DNA of 64,000 nucleotides, taken from contig DATBIM010000108.1 in NCBI GenBank assembly GCA_036556905.1, forward strand, positions 25,866 to 89,865. The letters run 5' to 3'. Source of the DNA: 40CM-4-69-5 sp036556905. GTDB taxonomy: Bacteria; Methylomirabilota; Methylomirabilia; Rokubacteriales; CSP1-6. Below are positions 49,844 through 58,037 of the stretch, piece by piece. The notes under the pieces are model-generated. The model was not told the origin of the DNA. It ran no database searches and saw only the letters and a list, made by a program, of their open reading frames with translations. Position numbers and translations under genes: made by a program. Position 1 is the stretch's first letter; each line of letters opens with the position of its first letter.

Positions 49844-52138
49844 GTGACCGAGCTCGAGATTCTCGACCGGATCCAGCGGCGCATCCTCTGGCTGGGTACG
49901 TGGATGATCCACCACGCCAACGTGCTCCGGCCGAACGCCGACGGCGCCAAGGTCGGCGGCCACCAGGCCTCGTCGGCCTCCGTCGTCTCGCTCCTGACCG
50001 CGCTCTACTTCAAGGCCCTTCGTCCCGGTGACGTCGTTGCCGTCAAGGCGCACGCGGCCCCCGCGTTCTACGCGGCCCAGTATCTGCGCGGTCGCCTGGC
50101 CGCCCCGGCCCTGCGCGAGCTGCGCAGCTTCGGAGGCCTGCAGGCCTATCCCAGCCGTCGCAAGAACCCCGAGCTTGTCGAGCTCTCGACCGGCTCGATG
50201 GGGCTGGGCGCGGTTCAGGCCACCTTCGGCGCGCTGGCCAGCCGCTACCTCGTCGATCATGGCGCCCCCGCCGGGCCCGAGCGCTTCATCGTCATGGTCG
50301 GCGACGCCGAGCTGGACGAGGGGAACGTCTGGGAGGCGCTGGCCGAGGAGGCGATCGGCGGGCTGGCCAACGTGCTGTGGCTCGTCGACGTCAACCGCCA
50401 GAGCCTCGATCGGATCGTGCCCGACGTCCGGCGCCGTCAGCTGCCCGCACTGTTCGCGAGCTTCGGCTGGCGGGTCATCGAGCTGCGCTGGGGGCGCCGC
50501 CTGCAAAATATGTTCGGGCGCCCGGGTGGGACCGTCCTGCGCGAGCGCATGGAGACGATGCCCTACGCCGAGTACCAGAGCCTGCTCCGGCTGGGGCCGG
50601 CGGCGATGCGCAAGGCTCTCGTGACCACGCCCGCGGGCGAGGCCCACGGCGCCCTCGAAGCCCTCCTGGCCGATGTCGCCGACGAGACGCTGGCCGCGCT
50701 CATCAGCGACGTAGGGGGACACGATCTGGCTGCGATTCTCGCCGCCCTGGACGAGGCCGCGGGCGAGCGCGAGCGACCGACCGTGATTCTCGCCCAGACG
50801 ATCAAAGGCTGGGGGCTGCCCCTGGCCGGCGACCCCCTCAACCATACGGCGCTGCTGGCCACTGCCCAGATCGAGGAGCTGCGCGCGGCGATGGGGCTGC
50901 CGCCGGGCGCCGAGTGGTCCGGATTTGCCGACGGCAGCCCCGAGGCTGAGTGGATTCGCCGCCTGCCCCCACTGTTCGCCCCTCCGCCGCCTCGCTCTCG
51001 ACCGGCGCCGGTGCCCGAGGCCCTCGACGAGTCCTATGCCGGCGAGCTCTCCACCCAGGAAGCCTTCGGGCGCGTGCTGGGCGCCCTGAGCCGGCTGCCC
51101 ATCGCCGAGACCGTGGTCACGGTCTCGGCCGACGTCGCGATCACCACGCACCTGGCCGGCTGGATCAACCGTCGGGGCGTGTACTCCCCCCGCACCCGGC
51201 CCAGCTACTTCGCCGAGCTGCCGCTGGCCGTGCAGTGGCGGGAGTCCGCGCGCGGCCAGCACATCGAGCTGGGCATTGCCGAGCACAACCTGTTTCTCCT
51301 CCTCGGCGCGCTGGGGCTCACCCAGGAGCTGAGCGGCACGACCCTGCTCCCCATCGGCACGCTCTACGATCCCTTCCTGACCCGCGGGCTCGACGCGCTG
51401 TACCACGCGCTCTACTCGGGGGCCCGGTTCATCGTGGTGGCGACGCCCTCCGGCATCAGCCTGGCCCCCGAGGGCGGCGCGCACCAGTCCGTGATAACCC
51501 CCGGCATCGGCATCGCGCTGCCCGACCTCGCCTACTACGAGCCCGCGTTCGCCCGTGAGGTCGAGTGGATCCTGCTGGCGAGCCTGACCGAGTTGGGGGA
51601 GCGTCGGGGTGACAGCCTGTACTTGCGGCTGTCGACCCGCCCGCTCGATCAGGCGCTGGCGCCGCCGCCGTCGGCGTCCTATCGCGCCGCGGTGCTGGCC
51701 GGTGGCTACCGTCTCGTCGACGCCCGGGTCGACCCCGAGTGGGATCCCGAAACCAATGCCGTGCACCTCTTCGCCACCGGCGTGATGGTCGCTGACGCAG
51801 TCGCGGCCAGCCGGCGTCTGCGCCAGGCCGGAATGCTGGCCAGCGTCTTCGTGGTGACGAGCCCCGACCGGCTCTATCGGGGCTTGCGCCAACCGCGCCC
51901 GCATCTGGAGCAGATGGTCAGCGCGGAGGAGGAAGGCGTGCCGATCGTGTCCGTGCTGGACGGGCACTCGCATGCGCTGGCCTTCCTCGGCTCGGCGCTC
52001 GGCGTCCCCCAGCTGGCCCTGGGCGTCGACCACTTCGGCCAGTCGGGCAGCCGCGCGGCGCTCTATCACCACTACGGCATCGATGCCGACGCCATCGCGC
52101 GCGCGGCGCGCACGCTCCTGGGGGAGCCTCCATCGTAG
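49844..52138 (+). CDS. Pyruvate dehydrogenase E1 (AceE-type)/transketolase-like enzyme
   Basis: Thiamine-diphosphate enzyme of about 764 residues. The start is probably GTG 49844 (TELEILDRIQRRILWLGTWM); the frame is open to an ATG at 49727. The ThDP-binding half has GGHQASSASVVSLLTALYF and the GDG-N type motif FIVMVGDAELDEGNVWEALA followed by VNRQSLDRIVPD. The pyrimidine-binding half has HIELGIAEHNLFLLLGALGL with its catalytic Glu. The C-terminal transketolase domain has FATGVMVADAVAASRRLRQA. The layout is that of homodimeric AceE, but no E2 or E3 gene is nearby, so the oxo-acid or sugar substrate is open. Confidence 0.88.
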   Translation: MTELEILDRIQRRILWLGTWMIHHANVLRPNADGAKVGGHQASSASVVSLLTALYFKALRPGDVVAVKAHAAPAFYAAQYLRGRLAAPALRELRSFGGLQAYPSRRKNPELVELSTGSMGLGAVQATFGALASRYLVDHGAPAGPERFIVMVGDAELDEGNVWEALAEEAIGGLANVLWLVDVNRQSLDRIVPDVRRRQLPALFASFGWRVIELRWGRRLQNMFGRPGGTVLRERMETMPYAEYQSLLRLGPAAMRKALVTTPAGEAHGALEALLADVADETLAALISDVGGHDLAAILAALDEAAGERERPTVILAQTIKGWGLPLAGDPLNHTALLATAQIEELRAAMGLPPGAEWSGFADGSPEAEWIRRLPPLFAPPPPRSRPAPVPEALDESYAGELSTQEAFGRVLGALSRLPIAETVVTVSADVAITTHLAGWINRRGVYSPRTRPSYFAELPLAVQWRESARGQHIELGIAEHNLFLLLGALGLTQELSGTTLLPIGTLYDPFLTRGLDALYHALYSGARFIVVATPSGISLAPEGGAHQSVITPGIGIALPDLAYYEPAFAREVEWILLASLTELGERRGDSLYLRLSTRPLDQALAPPPSASYRAAVLAGGYRLVDARVDPEWDPETNAVHLFATGVMVADAVAASRRLRQAGMLASVFVVTSPDRLYRGLRQPRPHLEQMVSAEEEGVPIVSVLDGHSHALAFLGSALGVPQLALGVDHFGQSGSRAALYHHYGIDADAIARAARTLLGEPPS

Positions 52139-52166
52139 GCGACCGGCCGCCGGGGCCACCCTCTGA

Positions 52167-52172
52167 TATGAT
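52167..52172 (+). promoter_or_regulatory. -10 element (TATGAT) before the TTT receptor gene
   Basis: TATGAT followed by CCGGG lies 29 nt before the receptor ATG, leaving a short leader with the AAGGAGGG ribosome site. Confidence 0.4.
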
Positions 52173-52200
52173 CCGGGCAGCCTTGCCAAGGAGGGATCTC

Positions 52201-53154
52201 ATGCGCCGACTAGCACCGCTCGCATGCCTGCTCATCGCCGCGATCGTCGCGGCGTCCTCCGGCTTCGCCGCCTACCCGGAGCGGCCGGTGAAGCTGATCG
52301 TGCCGTGGGCCGCCGGAGGCGACACCGACGCCATCTTCCGGCCCTTCGGCCAGCACCTGCAGAAGCACCTGGGCGCCACGGTCGTGATCGCCAACGTCAC
52401 CGGGGCCTCGGGGACCGTGGGGGCCCGCGAGGCCAAGAACTCGCCGCCCGACGGCTACACGCTCTACGCGATCCACGACTACATCCACTCGACCTACTAC
52501 ACGGGCGTCGCCGACGTGAGCTACACCGACTTCGAGCCGGTCTGCTCGGTGTCCTCGACGCCCTCGATCCTCACCGCGAGCCCGAAGACCAAGTGGTCGT
52601 CCTTCCAGGAGCTGGTGGCCGACGCCAAGGCCCGGCCCGGCCAGATCACGGTGGGGGCGACGCTCGGGTCGACCAGCCACTTCTTCCCGGCGCTCATCGA
52701 GAAGGCGGCCGGAATCAAGTTCAAGTACGTCTCCTACGAGGGGCTGGCCCCGCGCATGAACGCGATCCTGGGGGGCCACATCGACCTCACCGACGCCAAC
52801 CTGACGCAGAAGGGCAAGGTCGAGGCCGGACAGCTCCGGTTCCTGGCCGCGGCCACCGACAAGCGTCTGGCCGAGGCGGCGAACGTGCCCACCCTCAAGG
52901 AGCTGGGCGTCAACGTGGTCTATGCGGTGACGCGGGGAATCACCGTTCCCAAGGGCACCCCTGGTGACGTCATCGCGCGGCTGGAAGGGGCGTGCGCCAA
53001 GGCGGTTGCCGAGCCCAAGTTCACCGAGGAGATGGGCAAGCAGGGCACGTTCGTCCGGCACATGGACCGCAAGGCCTACGGCGAGTTCATGAAGCAGAAC
53101 GATCAGATCAACAAGGACCTGGCTCGCGACCTCGGCCTGTTGAAACGCTCGTAG
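52201..53154 (+). CDS. Tripartite tricarboxylate transporter substrate-binding protein (TctC/Bug family)
   Basis: Periplasmic receptor, 317 residues, starting at ATG 52201 with AAGGAGGG upstream. The signal peptide is MRRLAPLACLLIAAIVAASS, with cleavage near GFAA-YPERP. The Bug-fold hallmark YPERPVKLIVPWAAGGDTD begins the mature protein. Later blocks GASGTVGAREAKNSPPDGYT and GGHIDLTDANL are typical. Ligands of this family are di- and tricarboxylates, aromatic acids or similar; specificity cannot be read. It is followed by the matching membrane genes tctB and tctA. Confidence 0.95.
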   Translation: MRRLAPLACLLIAAIVAASSGFAAYPERPVKLIVPWAAGGDTDAIFRPFGQHLQKHLGATVVIANVTGASGTVGAREAKNSPPDGYTLYAIHDYIHSTYYTGVADVSYTDFEPVCSVSSTPSILTASPKTKWSSFQELVADAKARPGQITVGATLGSTSHFFPALIEKAAGIKFKYVSYEGLAPRMNAILGGHIDLTDANLTQKGKVEAGQLRFLAAATDKRLAEAANVPTLKELGVNVVYAVTRGITVPKGTPGDVIARLEGACAKAVAEPKFTEEMGKQGTFVRHMDRKAYGEFMKQNDQINKDLARDLGLLKRS

Positions 53155-53182
53155 AGTGACCTCTCACGTGAACAGGGGAGTT

Positions 53183-53212
53183 TGAGGGGGGACCGCCGCG
53201 GGTCCCCCCTCA
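53183..53212. terminator. GC-rich hairpin between TTT receptor and tctB-like gene
   Basis: TGAGGGGGGACC pairs perfectly with GGTCCCCCCTCA (12 bp) around loop GCCGCG. It lies 28 nt after the receptor stop and 11 nt before the tctB start, so it may partially terminate or stabilise the receptor message, raising receptor over membrane-subunit levels. The shape is shared with the hairpins at 38697, 48270 and 61444. Confidence 0.6.
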
Positions 53213-53223
53213 GGCTAAGATCG

Positions 53224-53679
53224 ATGCTCACCCGGGACGGCGTAGCCGGCCTCGCCTGTCTGGCCGGCTCGCTGTTCCTGCTCTGGCTGTCGCGCGGGCT
53301 GCCCCAATCGGCGCTGGTGCCGATCGGTCCCGCCTTCTATCCACGCATTCTCTTCGGCATCACCGCCGTCCTGGCAGCCCTCCTGATCGTCAGCGACCTG
53401 TGGCGGCGCCCCCCAGCGGCTGCCGGGTCCCCCCAGTACCGGCTGGTCGTGCTCGCCTTCGCCATCTTCGCCGGCTACGTGATCCTCATGCCCCTGCTCG
53501 GTTACCGGGTGGCGACGCTGCTGTTCGTCGGCGTGCTCCAGGTCGTCATCGAGCCGCCTCGAGGGCATCGCTGGCTGCTGGTGGCGGCGGTGGCCGTCGG
53601 GACCATGCTGGGGACGTATTACGTCTTCGAGGGCTATCTCTCGGTGCTGCTTCCCCGCGGTCGGCTCACGGGCTTCTGA
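53224..53679 (+). CDS. tctB: TTT transporter small membrane subunit (TctB family)
   Basis: A 151-residue inner-membrane protein with four predicted helices: GVAGLACLAGSLFLLWLSRG, AFYPRILFGITAVLAALLIV, LVVLAFAIFAGYVILMPLLG and LLVAAVAVGTMLGTYYVFEG. The start is ATG 53224; an earlier TTG would place the start inside the hairpin. The gene precedes tctA by 3 nt, as in other TTT systems. Confidence 0.9.
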   Translation: MLTRDGVAGLACLAGSLFLLWLSRGLPQSALVPIGPAFYPRILFGITAVLAALLIVSDLWRRPPAAAGSPQYRLVVLAFAIFAGYVILMPLLGYRVATLLFVGVLQVVIEPPRGHRWLLVAAVAVGTMLGTYYVFEGYLSVLLPRGRLTGF

Positions 53680-53682
53680 AAG

Positions 53683-55197
53683 ATGTTCGAGGCGCTGCTG
53701 ACGGCGCTGGTCGCGGTGATGCAGCCGCAGTATCTGCTGCCCCTGGTTATCGGCACCGCGGCCGGTCTCATCGGTGGCGCGTTACCGGGGGTCACGATCA
53801 CGATGACGATCATCATCGTGCTGCCCTTCACGTTCGGCCTGGATCCGCTGGCCGGGCTGGCGGCGATGGTGGGCGTGTACGTTGGCGGCGAGACGGGCGG
53901 CCTGGTCACCGCCAGCCTGCTCGGCATTCCCGGCACCCCGTCGGCGATCGCGACCACGTTCGACGGGTTTCCCATGGCCCGGCATGGCCAGCCCGGACGC
54001 GCGGTGTGGCTGGGGACGTGGGCGTCGTTCTTCGCGGGGATCCTGGGCGCCCTGTTCCTGATCGCCGCCACGGTGCCCCTGGCCCGCTTCGCCCTGCAGT
54101 TCGGTCCCTGGGAATACTTCTCGCTGTTCATCTTCGCCCTGGCGATGGTGGCCGGGCTCACCGAGCATTCGATGATCAAAGGGCTGCTGTCAGGGGCCCT
54201 GGGGCTCGTCATCACGGTGATCGGATCCGACCCCATCATGTCGGTCCCCCGCTTCACCCTGGGCACCGAGTTCCTGCGCTCAGGATTTCAGTTCCTGCCC
54301 GTGCTCATCGGCATCTTCGCCTTCGCCCAGATCATGAGCGACCTCGAGCGGATCGCGGGGGGCATCAGGCCCGCGACGGTGGCGACGACCAGCCTGGCGG
54401 TGTCCCACCTCGCCGTGATCTGGGACATCGTCACGCGTCCGGTCCTGCTGCTCTGGTCGACGATCATCGGGCTCCTCATCGGCGTGCTCCCCGCCGTCGG
54501 CGGCAGCGCCGCCAATGTCATGGCCTACGACCAGGCCAAGAAGTTCTCCCGCCGACCCGAGAAGTTCGGAACGGGAATTCCGGAGGGCATCATCGCCGCC
54601 GAGGCCGCCAACAATGCCAACGTGGCCGGCTCCCTGGTGACGATCATGGCCTTCGGCATTCCCGGTGACGCGGTGACGGCCGTCATGCTCGGCGCCATGA
54701 TCATTCACGGCATCCAGCCCGGACCGCTGTTCATGGCCCAGGAGCCGCGGGTGGCCTACGGGATCTTCGCGGCCTACATCCTGGCCCACCCCGTCATGAT
54801 GGTCTTGCAGTGGCTCCTGAGCCGCGTCTACCTGCGCCTGGTCCAGGTGCCCAAGTCGGCCTTGATCCCCGTCATCCTGGTCCTCTGCGTGATCGGGGCC
54901 TACGCCCTGAACAACACTATCGACAACGTGTGGGCTCTGCTGCTCTTCGGGGTGCTGGGCTACCTGCTCGTCAAGCTCGGCTTCCCTCTGGCCCCCCTCA
55001 TCCTGGGCGTGATCCTCGGCGATCAGATCGAGGTCAACCTCGTGCGCGCGCTGATGACCGATGGCGATCCCTGGCTGTTCCTGACCCGTCCCATCTCGGG
55101 CATCATGCTGCTCCTCTCGGGACTGTCCGTGTTGCTGGCGCTGTGGCAGCATCGCCGCCACGTACGCGCGGCCGCCGCAGCCGAGCCCGATTTCTAG
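53683..55197 (+). CDS. tctA: TTT transporter large membrane subunit (TctA family)
   Basis: The 504-residue transport channel subunit with about twelve membrane helices. Family blocks are ALPGVTITMTIIIVLPFTFG, GVYVGGETGGLVTASLLGIP with GTPSAIATTFDGFPMARHGQ, and EAANNANVAGSLVTIMAFGI. It completes a receptor-TctB-TctA set, a secondary transporter powered by the ion gradient and fed by the periplasmic receptor. The glcDEF genes follow directly, so a 2-hydroxyacid such as glycolate or lactate is a possible cargo; this is inference. Confidence 0.95.
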   Translation: MFEALLTALVAVMQPQYLLPLVIGTAAGLIGGALPGVTITMTIIIVLPFTFGLDPLAGLAAMVGVYVGGETGGLVTASLLGIPGTPSAIATTFDGFPMARHGQPGRAVWLGTWASFFAGILGALFLIAATVPLARFALQFGPWEYFSLFIFALAMVAGLTEHSMIKGLLSGALGLVITVIGSDPIMSVPRFTLGTEFLRSGFQFLPVLIGIFAFAQIMSDLERIAGGIRPATVATTSLAVSHLAVIWDIVTRPVLLLWSTIIGLLIGVLPAVGGSAANVMAYDQAKKFSRRPEKFGTGIPEGIIAAEAANNANVAGSLVTIMAFGIPGDAVTAVMLGAMIIHGIQPGPLFMAQEPRVAYGIFAAYILAHPVMMVLQWLLSRVYLRLVQVPKSALIPVILVLCVIGAYALNNTIDNVWALLLFGVLGYLLVKLGFPLAPLILGVILGDQIEVNLVRALMTDGDPWLFLTRPISGIMLLLSGLSVLLALWQHRRHVRAAAAAEPDF

Positions 55198-55210
55198 GCC
55201 TGCGCCACGG

Positions 55211-55216
55211 TATAAT
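55211..55216 (+). promoter_or_regulatory. -10 element (TATAAT) directly before glcD, leaderless start predicted
   Basis: A perfect TATAAT followed by CCGG ends 6 nt before the glcD ATG, and no Shine-Dalgarno is present. The transcript would start at or next to the ATG. Confidence 0.5.
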
Positions 55217-55222
55217 CCGGCC

Positions 55223-56698
55223 ATGGCGGTCCTCACCGATCTCCGCCGGGCCGAGCTCCGGCGGGAGCTCGAGGCGATCGTGGGTCGGGGCGCAGTGCTC
55301 AGCGATCCCGCGGAGCTGCTGGTCTACGAGTCCGACGGCCTCACCCTGTTCCGCGCGCTCGCCGACTTCGTCGTCTTTCCTACGTCGGCCGAGCACGTCT
55401 CGGCCATCGTGAAGCTGGCCAACCGCGAGGAGCTTCCGTTCGTGGCCCGGGGGGCGGGAACGGGCCTCTCGGGCGGCTGCCTGCCCGCCGAGGGTGGCGT
55501 CGTGATCTCGCTGATGCGCATGAACCGCGTGCTGGAGGTGGACTACGACAACCAGTTCGCCGTGGTCGAGCCCGGCCTGGTGAACCTGCACCTGTCCTGG
55601 GCGGTGGGGCCTGCCGGGTACTACTACGCCCCCGACCCGTCCAGCCAGCAGGCCTGCACCCTCGGCGGCAACGTCGCCAACAACTCGGGCGGGCCCCACA
55701 CCCTCAAGTACGGGGTCACCGTGAACCACGTGCTGGGGCTCGAAGTCGTGATGCCCGACGGCGAGATCGTGTGGCTCGGCGGCAAGACGCGCGAGACGCC
55801 AGGGTACGACCTGACCGGGGTCTTCGTCGGCTCCGAAGGCACCTTCGGCATCGCGACGAAGATCGTCGTGCGGATCCTCCGCAAGCCCCAGGCGGTGAAG
55901 ACGGTGCTGGCGGTGTTCGACCGCGTGGAGCAGGCCTCCGCCGCCGTCTCCGCCGTCATCGCGCGGGGCCTCGTTCCCGCCGCCGTCGAGATGATCGATC
56001 AGCTCACGATCCAGGCCGTGGAGGACGCCTTCGGCTGCGGCTATCCGCGCGACGCCGCCGCGGCGCTCCTCGTGGAGCTGGACGGACTGGCGGCGGGCAT
56101 GCCGACGCAGGTGGAGCACATCGAGCGGGCCTGCCGGGACAGCGGGGCCCGCGAGGTGCGGGCGGCCCGGGACGAGACCGAGCGCCAGCTCCTCTGGAAG
56201 GGCCGCAAGTCGGCCTTCGGGGCGTATGGCCGGGTGTCACCCGCCTACATGGTGATGGATGGCGTGATTCCCCGAACCCGGCTGCCCTACGTGCTGAGTC
56301 GCGTGAACGAGATCGTGGCCAGCCACGGGCTGCGGGTGGGCAACGTCTTCCACGCGGGAGACGGCAACCTCCACCCCAACATCCTCTACGACCCCCGCGT
56401 GCCCGGCGAGGAGGAGCGCGTGGTCCAGGCCGGGGCCGAGATCATGAGGCTGTGCGCCGAGGTCGGCGGCTCGATCTCGGGAGAGCACGGCATCGGGCTC
56501 GAGAAGACCGACTTCATGCCCTTCATCTTCTCGCCGGCCGACCTGGAGTTCATGCAGCGGCTCAAGCATGCCTTCAATCCCACCGGGCGCTGCAACCCCG
56601 GCAAGATGTTTCCGACCCGGAAGTCGTGCGGCGAGGCGGGCCCCCTCGCCTATCGGCCGCATCCCATCGAAGAAAAGGGCCTGGCCCAGCGCTTCTAG
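55223..56698 (+). CDS. glcD: Glycolate oxidase FAD subunit GlcD (FAD-linked oxidase)
   Basis: A 491-residue FAD-binding PCMH-type flavoprotein that oxidises glycolate or D-lactate-like 2-hydroxyacids. The FAD-binding loop is PFVARGAGTGLSGGCLPAEG, followed by LGGNVANNSGGPHTLKYGVT and SEGTFGIATKIVVRIL. The C-terminal domain has GNVFHAGDGNLHPNILYDPR and SGEHGIGLEKTDFMPFIF. It heads glcD-glcE-glcF; glcE follows 28 nt later. Confidence 0.93.
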   Translation: MAVLTDLRRAELRRELEAIVGRGAVLSDPAELLVYESDGLTLFRALADFVVFPTSAEHVSAIVKLANREELPFVARGAGTGLSGGCLPAEGGVVISLMRMNRVLEVDYDNQFAVVEPGLVNLHLSWAVGPAGYYYAPDPSSQQACTLGGNVANNSGGPHTLKYGVTVNHVLGLEVVMPDGEIVWLGGKTRETPGYDLTGVFVGSEGTFGIATKIVVRILRKPQAVKTVLAVFDRVEQASAAVSAVIARGLVPAAVEMIDQLTIQAVEDAFGCGYPRDAAAALLVELDGLAAGMPTQVEHIERACRDSGAREVRAARDETERQLLWKGRKSAFGAYGRVSPAYMVMDGVIPRTRLPYVLSRVNEIVASHGLRVGNVFHAGDGNLHPNILYDPRVPGEEERVVQAGAEIMRLCAEVGGSISGEHGIGLEKTDFMPFIFSPADLEFMQRLKHAFNPTGRCNPGKMFPTRKSCGEAGPLAYRPHPIEEKGLAQRF

Positions 56699-56726
56699 CG
56701 TCGCCGGAGCGGGTCCCGAGGAGGAT

Positions 56727-58034
56727 GTGCTGCTCGACAAGCTCCGGTCCATCGTCGGTCCCGACAACGTGCTCGCCGGTGTGGGCCTGGGCCCCTATGT
56801 CGTCGAGGGCCGCACCCCGGAGGCCGTGGTCTTCCCGGGATCGGTCGATGAAGTGCGGATGGTGGTCGAGCTGGCCGGAGGCGCGGGCGTGCCGGTCGTC
56901 GCCTGGGGCGGGGGCACGTCGGCCAGTGCGGGGACCCCGGCGTCACGGGCCGGGCTCGTCCTCGCCCTCTCGAGGATGGCCCGGCTGCTCGAGCACGAGC
57001 CCGGGGATCTGACGGTCACCGCAGAGGCCGGGATCACGGTCGCCGCGCTGCAGACCGCGCTGCGGGCGCGCGGCCAGTGGCTGTCGCTGGACCCGCCGGA
57101 GCCTGACCGCGCCACCATCGGCGGCGTGATCGCCGCCAACGCGTCCGGTCCCCGCCGGCATCTCTACGGCACCTCGCGCGATCTGCTCATCGGGGTGACC
57201 GCGATCACCGGCGACGGCGCGGTCGTACGCGGCGGCGGCAAGGTCGTCAAGAACGTCGCCGGCTACGATCTGCCCAAGCTCTTCGTGGGCTCGTTCGGCA
57301 CGCTGGGGATCATCGTGCAGGCCACGCTGAAGCTGCGGCCCCTGCCCGAGGCCGAGCGTCTCGTGGCCGTCCGCTTCGATCGGTTGAAAGACATCGGCGC
57401 GGCCACCCGGGCCGTCGCGAGCTCCGACCTGATTCCCAGCGCGGTGGAGATCGTCGATGCCGAGTCGAGTCGGGCGCTGGGGCTCGCTGCGGCGCCGACG
57501 CTGGTGGTCGGCTTCGATGGGCTGGCCGAGCAGGTGGCCTGGCAGTGCGAGGAGCTGCGGCGGCTGACCACACCGCTGGGCGGCCACGGGCTCATCGTCC
57601 TGCCCGAGGGGGCGTGGCGGGAACTGCTCACCGTGGCCCGCGCCGCTTTCGCCACGCCCGCCACCGTGATGAAGCTCGTCGTGCTCCCAGCCACGGTGGC
57701 CGACATGATCGAGCAGGGCACCAACGCCGCGCGCCAGCGCGGGCTGCTGAGCGCGTGGAGCGCCCACGCCGGCGCTGGCGTGCTGACCGCCGCACTCTTC
57801 TCGCCGGGCGAGCAGCCCGACCCGTCTGCCATCGTCGCCGTGCTGCAGGATTGGCGAGGCATGGCCGGAGCCGGCGGCGGCTACGCCGTACTCGAGTGGG
57901 CGCCGCTCACCGTGAAGGCGCAGGTCCCCGTCTGGGAGGCCCCGGGCGCGGCGGGCCGCATCATGCAGCGGCTCAAAGCCCAGCTCGATCCGCTCAACAT
58001 CCTGAATCCGGGCCGCTTCGTGGCGGGGATCTGA
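56727..58034 (+). CDS. glcE: Glycolate oxidase FAD-binding subunit GlcE
   Basis: A 435-residue PCMH-type FAD subunit paralogous to GlcD but with a weak version of the C-terminal domain. FAD-loop residues are VPVVAWGGGTSASAGTPASR, then TIGGVIAANASGPRRHLYGT and GGGKVVKNVAGYDLPKLFVG, the last being the GlcE hallmark. The start is GTG 56727, with GAGGAGG just before it; the frame is open further upstream but overlaps glcD. glcF follows 3 nt after the stop. Confidence 0.92.
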   Translation: MLLDKLRSIVGPDNVLAGVGLGPYVVEGRTPEAVVFPGSVDEVRMVVELAGGAGVPVVAWGGGTSASAGTPASRAGLVLALSRMARLLEHEPGDLTVTAEAGITVAALQTALRARGQWLSLDPPEPDRATIGGVIAANASGPRRHLYGTSRDLLIGVTAITGDGAVVRGGGKVVKNVAGYDLPKLFVGSFGTLGIIVQATLKLRPLPEAERLVAVRFDRLKDIGAATRAVASSDLIPSAVEIVDAESSRALGLAAAPTLVVGFDGLAEQVAWQCEELRRLTTPLGGHGLIVLPEGAWRELLTVARAAFATPATVMKLVVLPATVADMIEQGTNAARQRGLLSAWSAHAGAGVLTAALFSPGEQPDPSAIVAVLQDWRGMAGAGGGYAVLEWAPLTVKAQVPVWEAPGAAGRIMQRLKAQLDPLNILNPGRFVAGI

Positions 58035-58037
58035 GTC

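Noticed and set aside
49625..52189. 854-codon antisense open frame opposite the E1-like gene
   Set aside because: The sense strand encodes a complete ThDP enzyme with motifs. The antisense frame is Arg/Gly/Ala/Gln-rich without any recognisable motif, as expected from GC-rich codon third positions.
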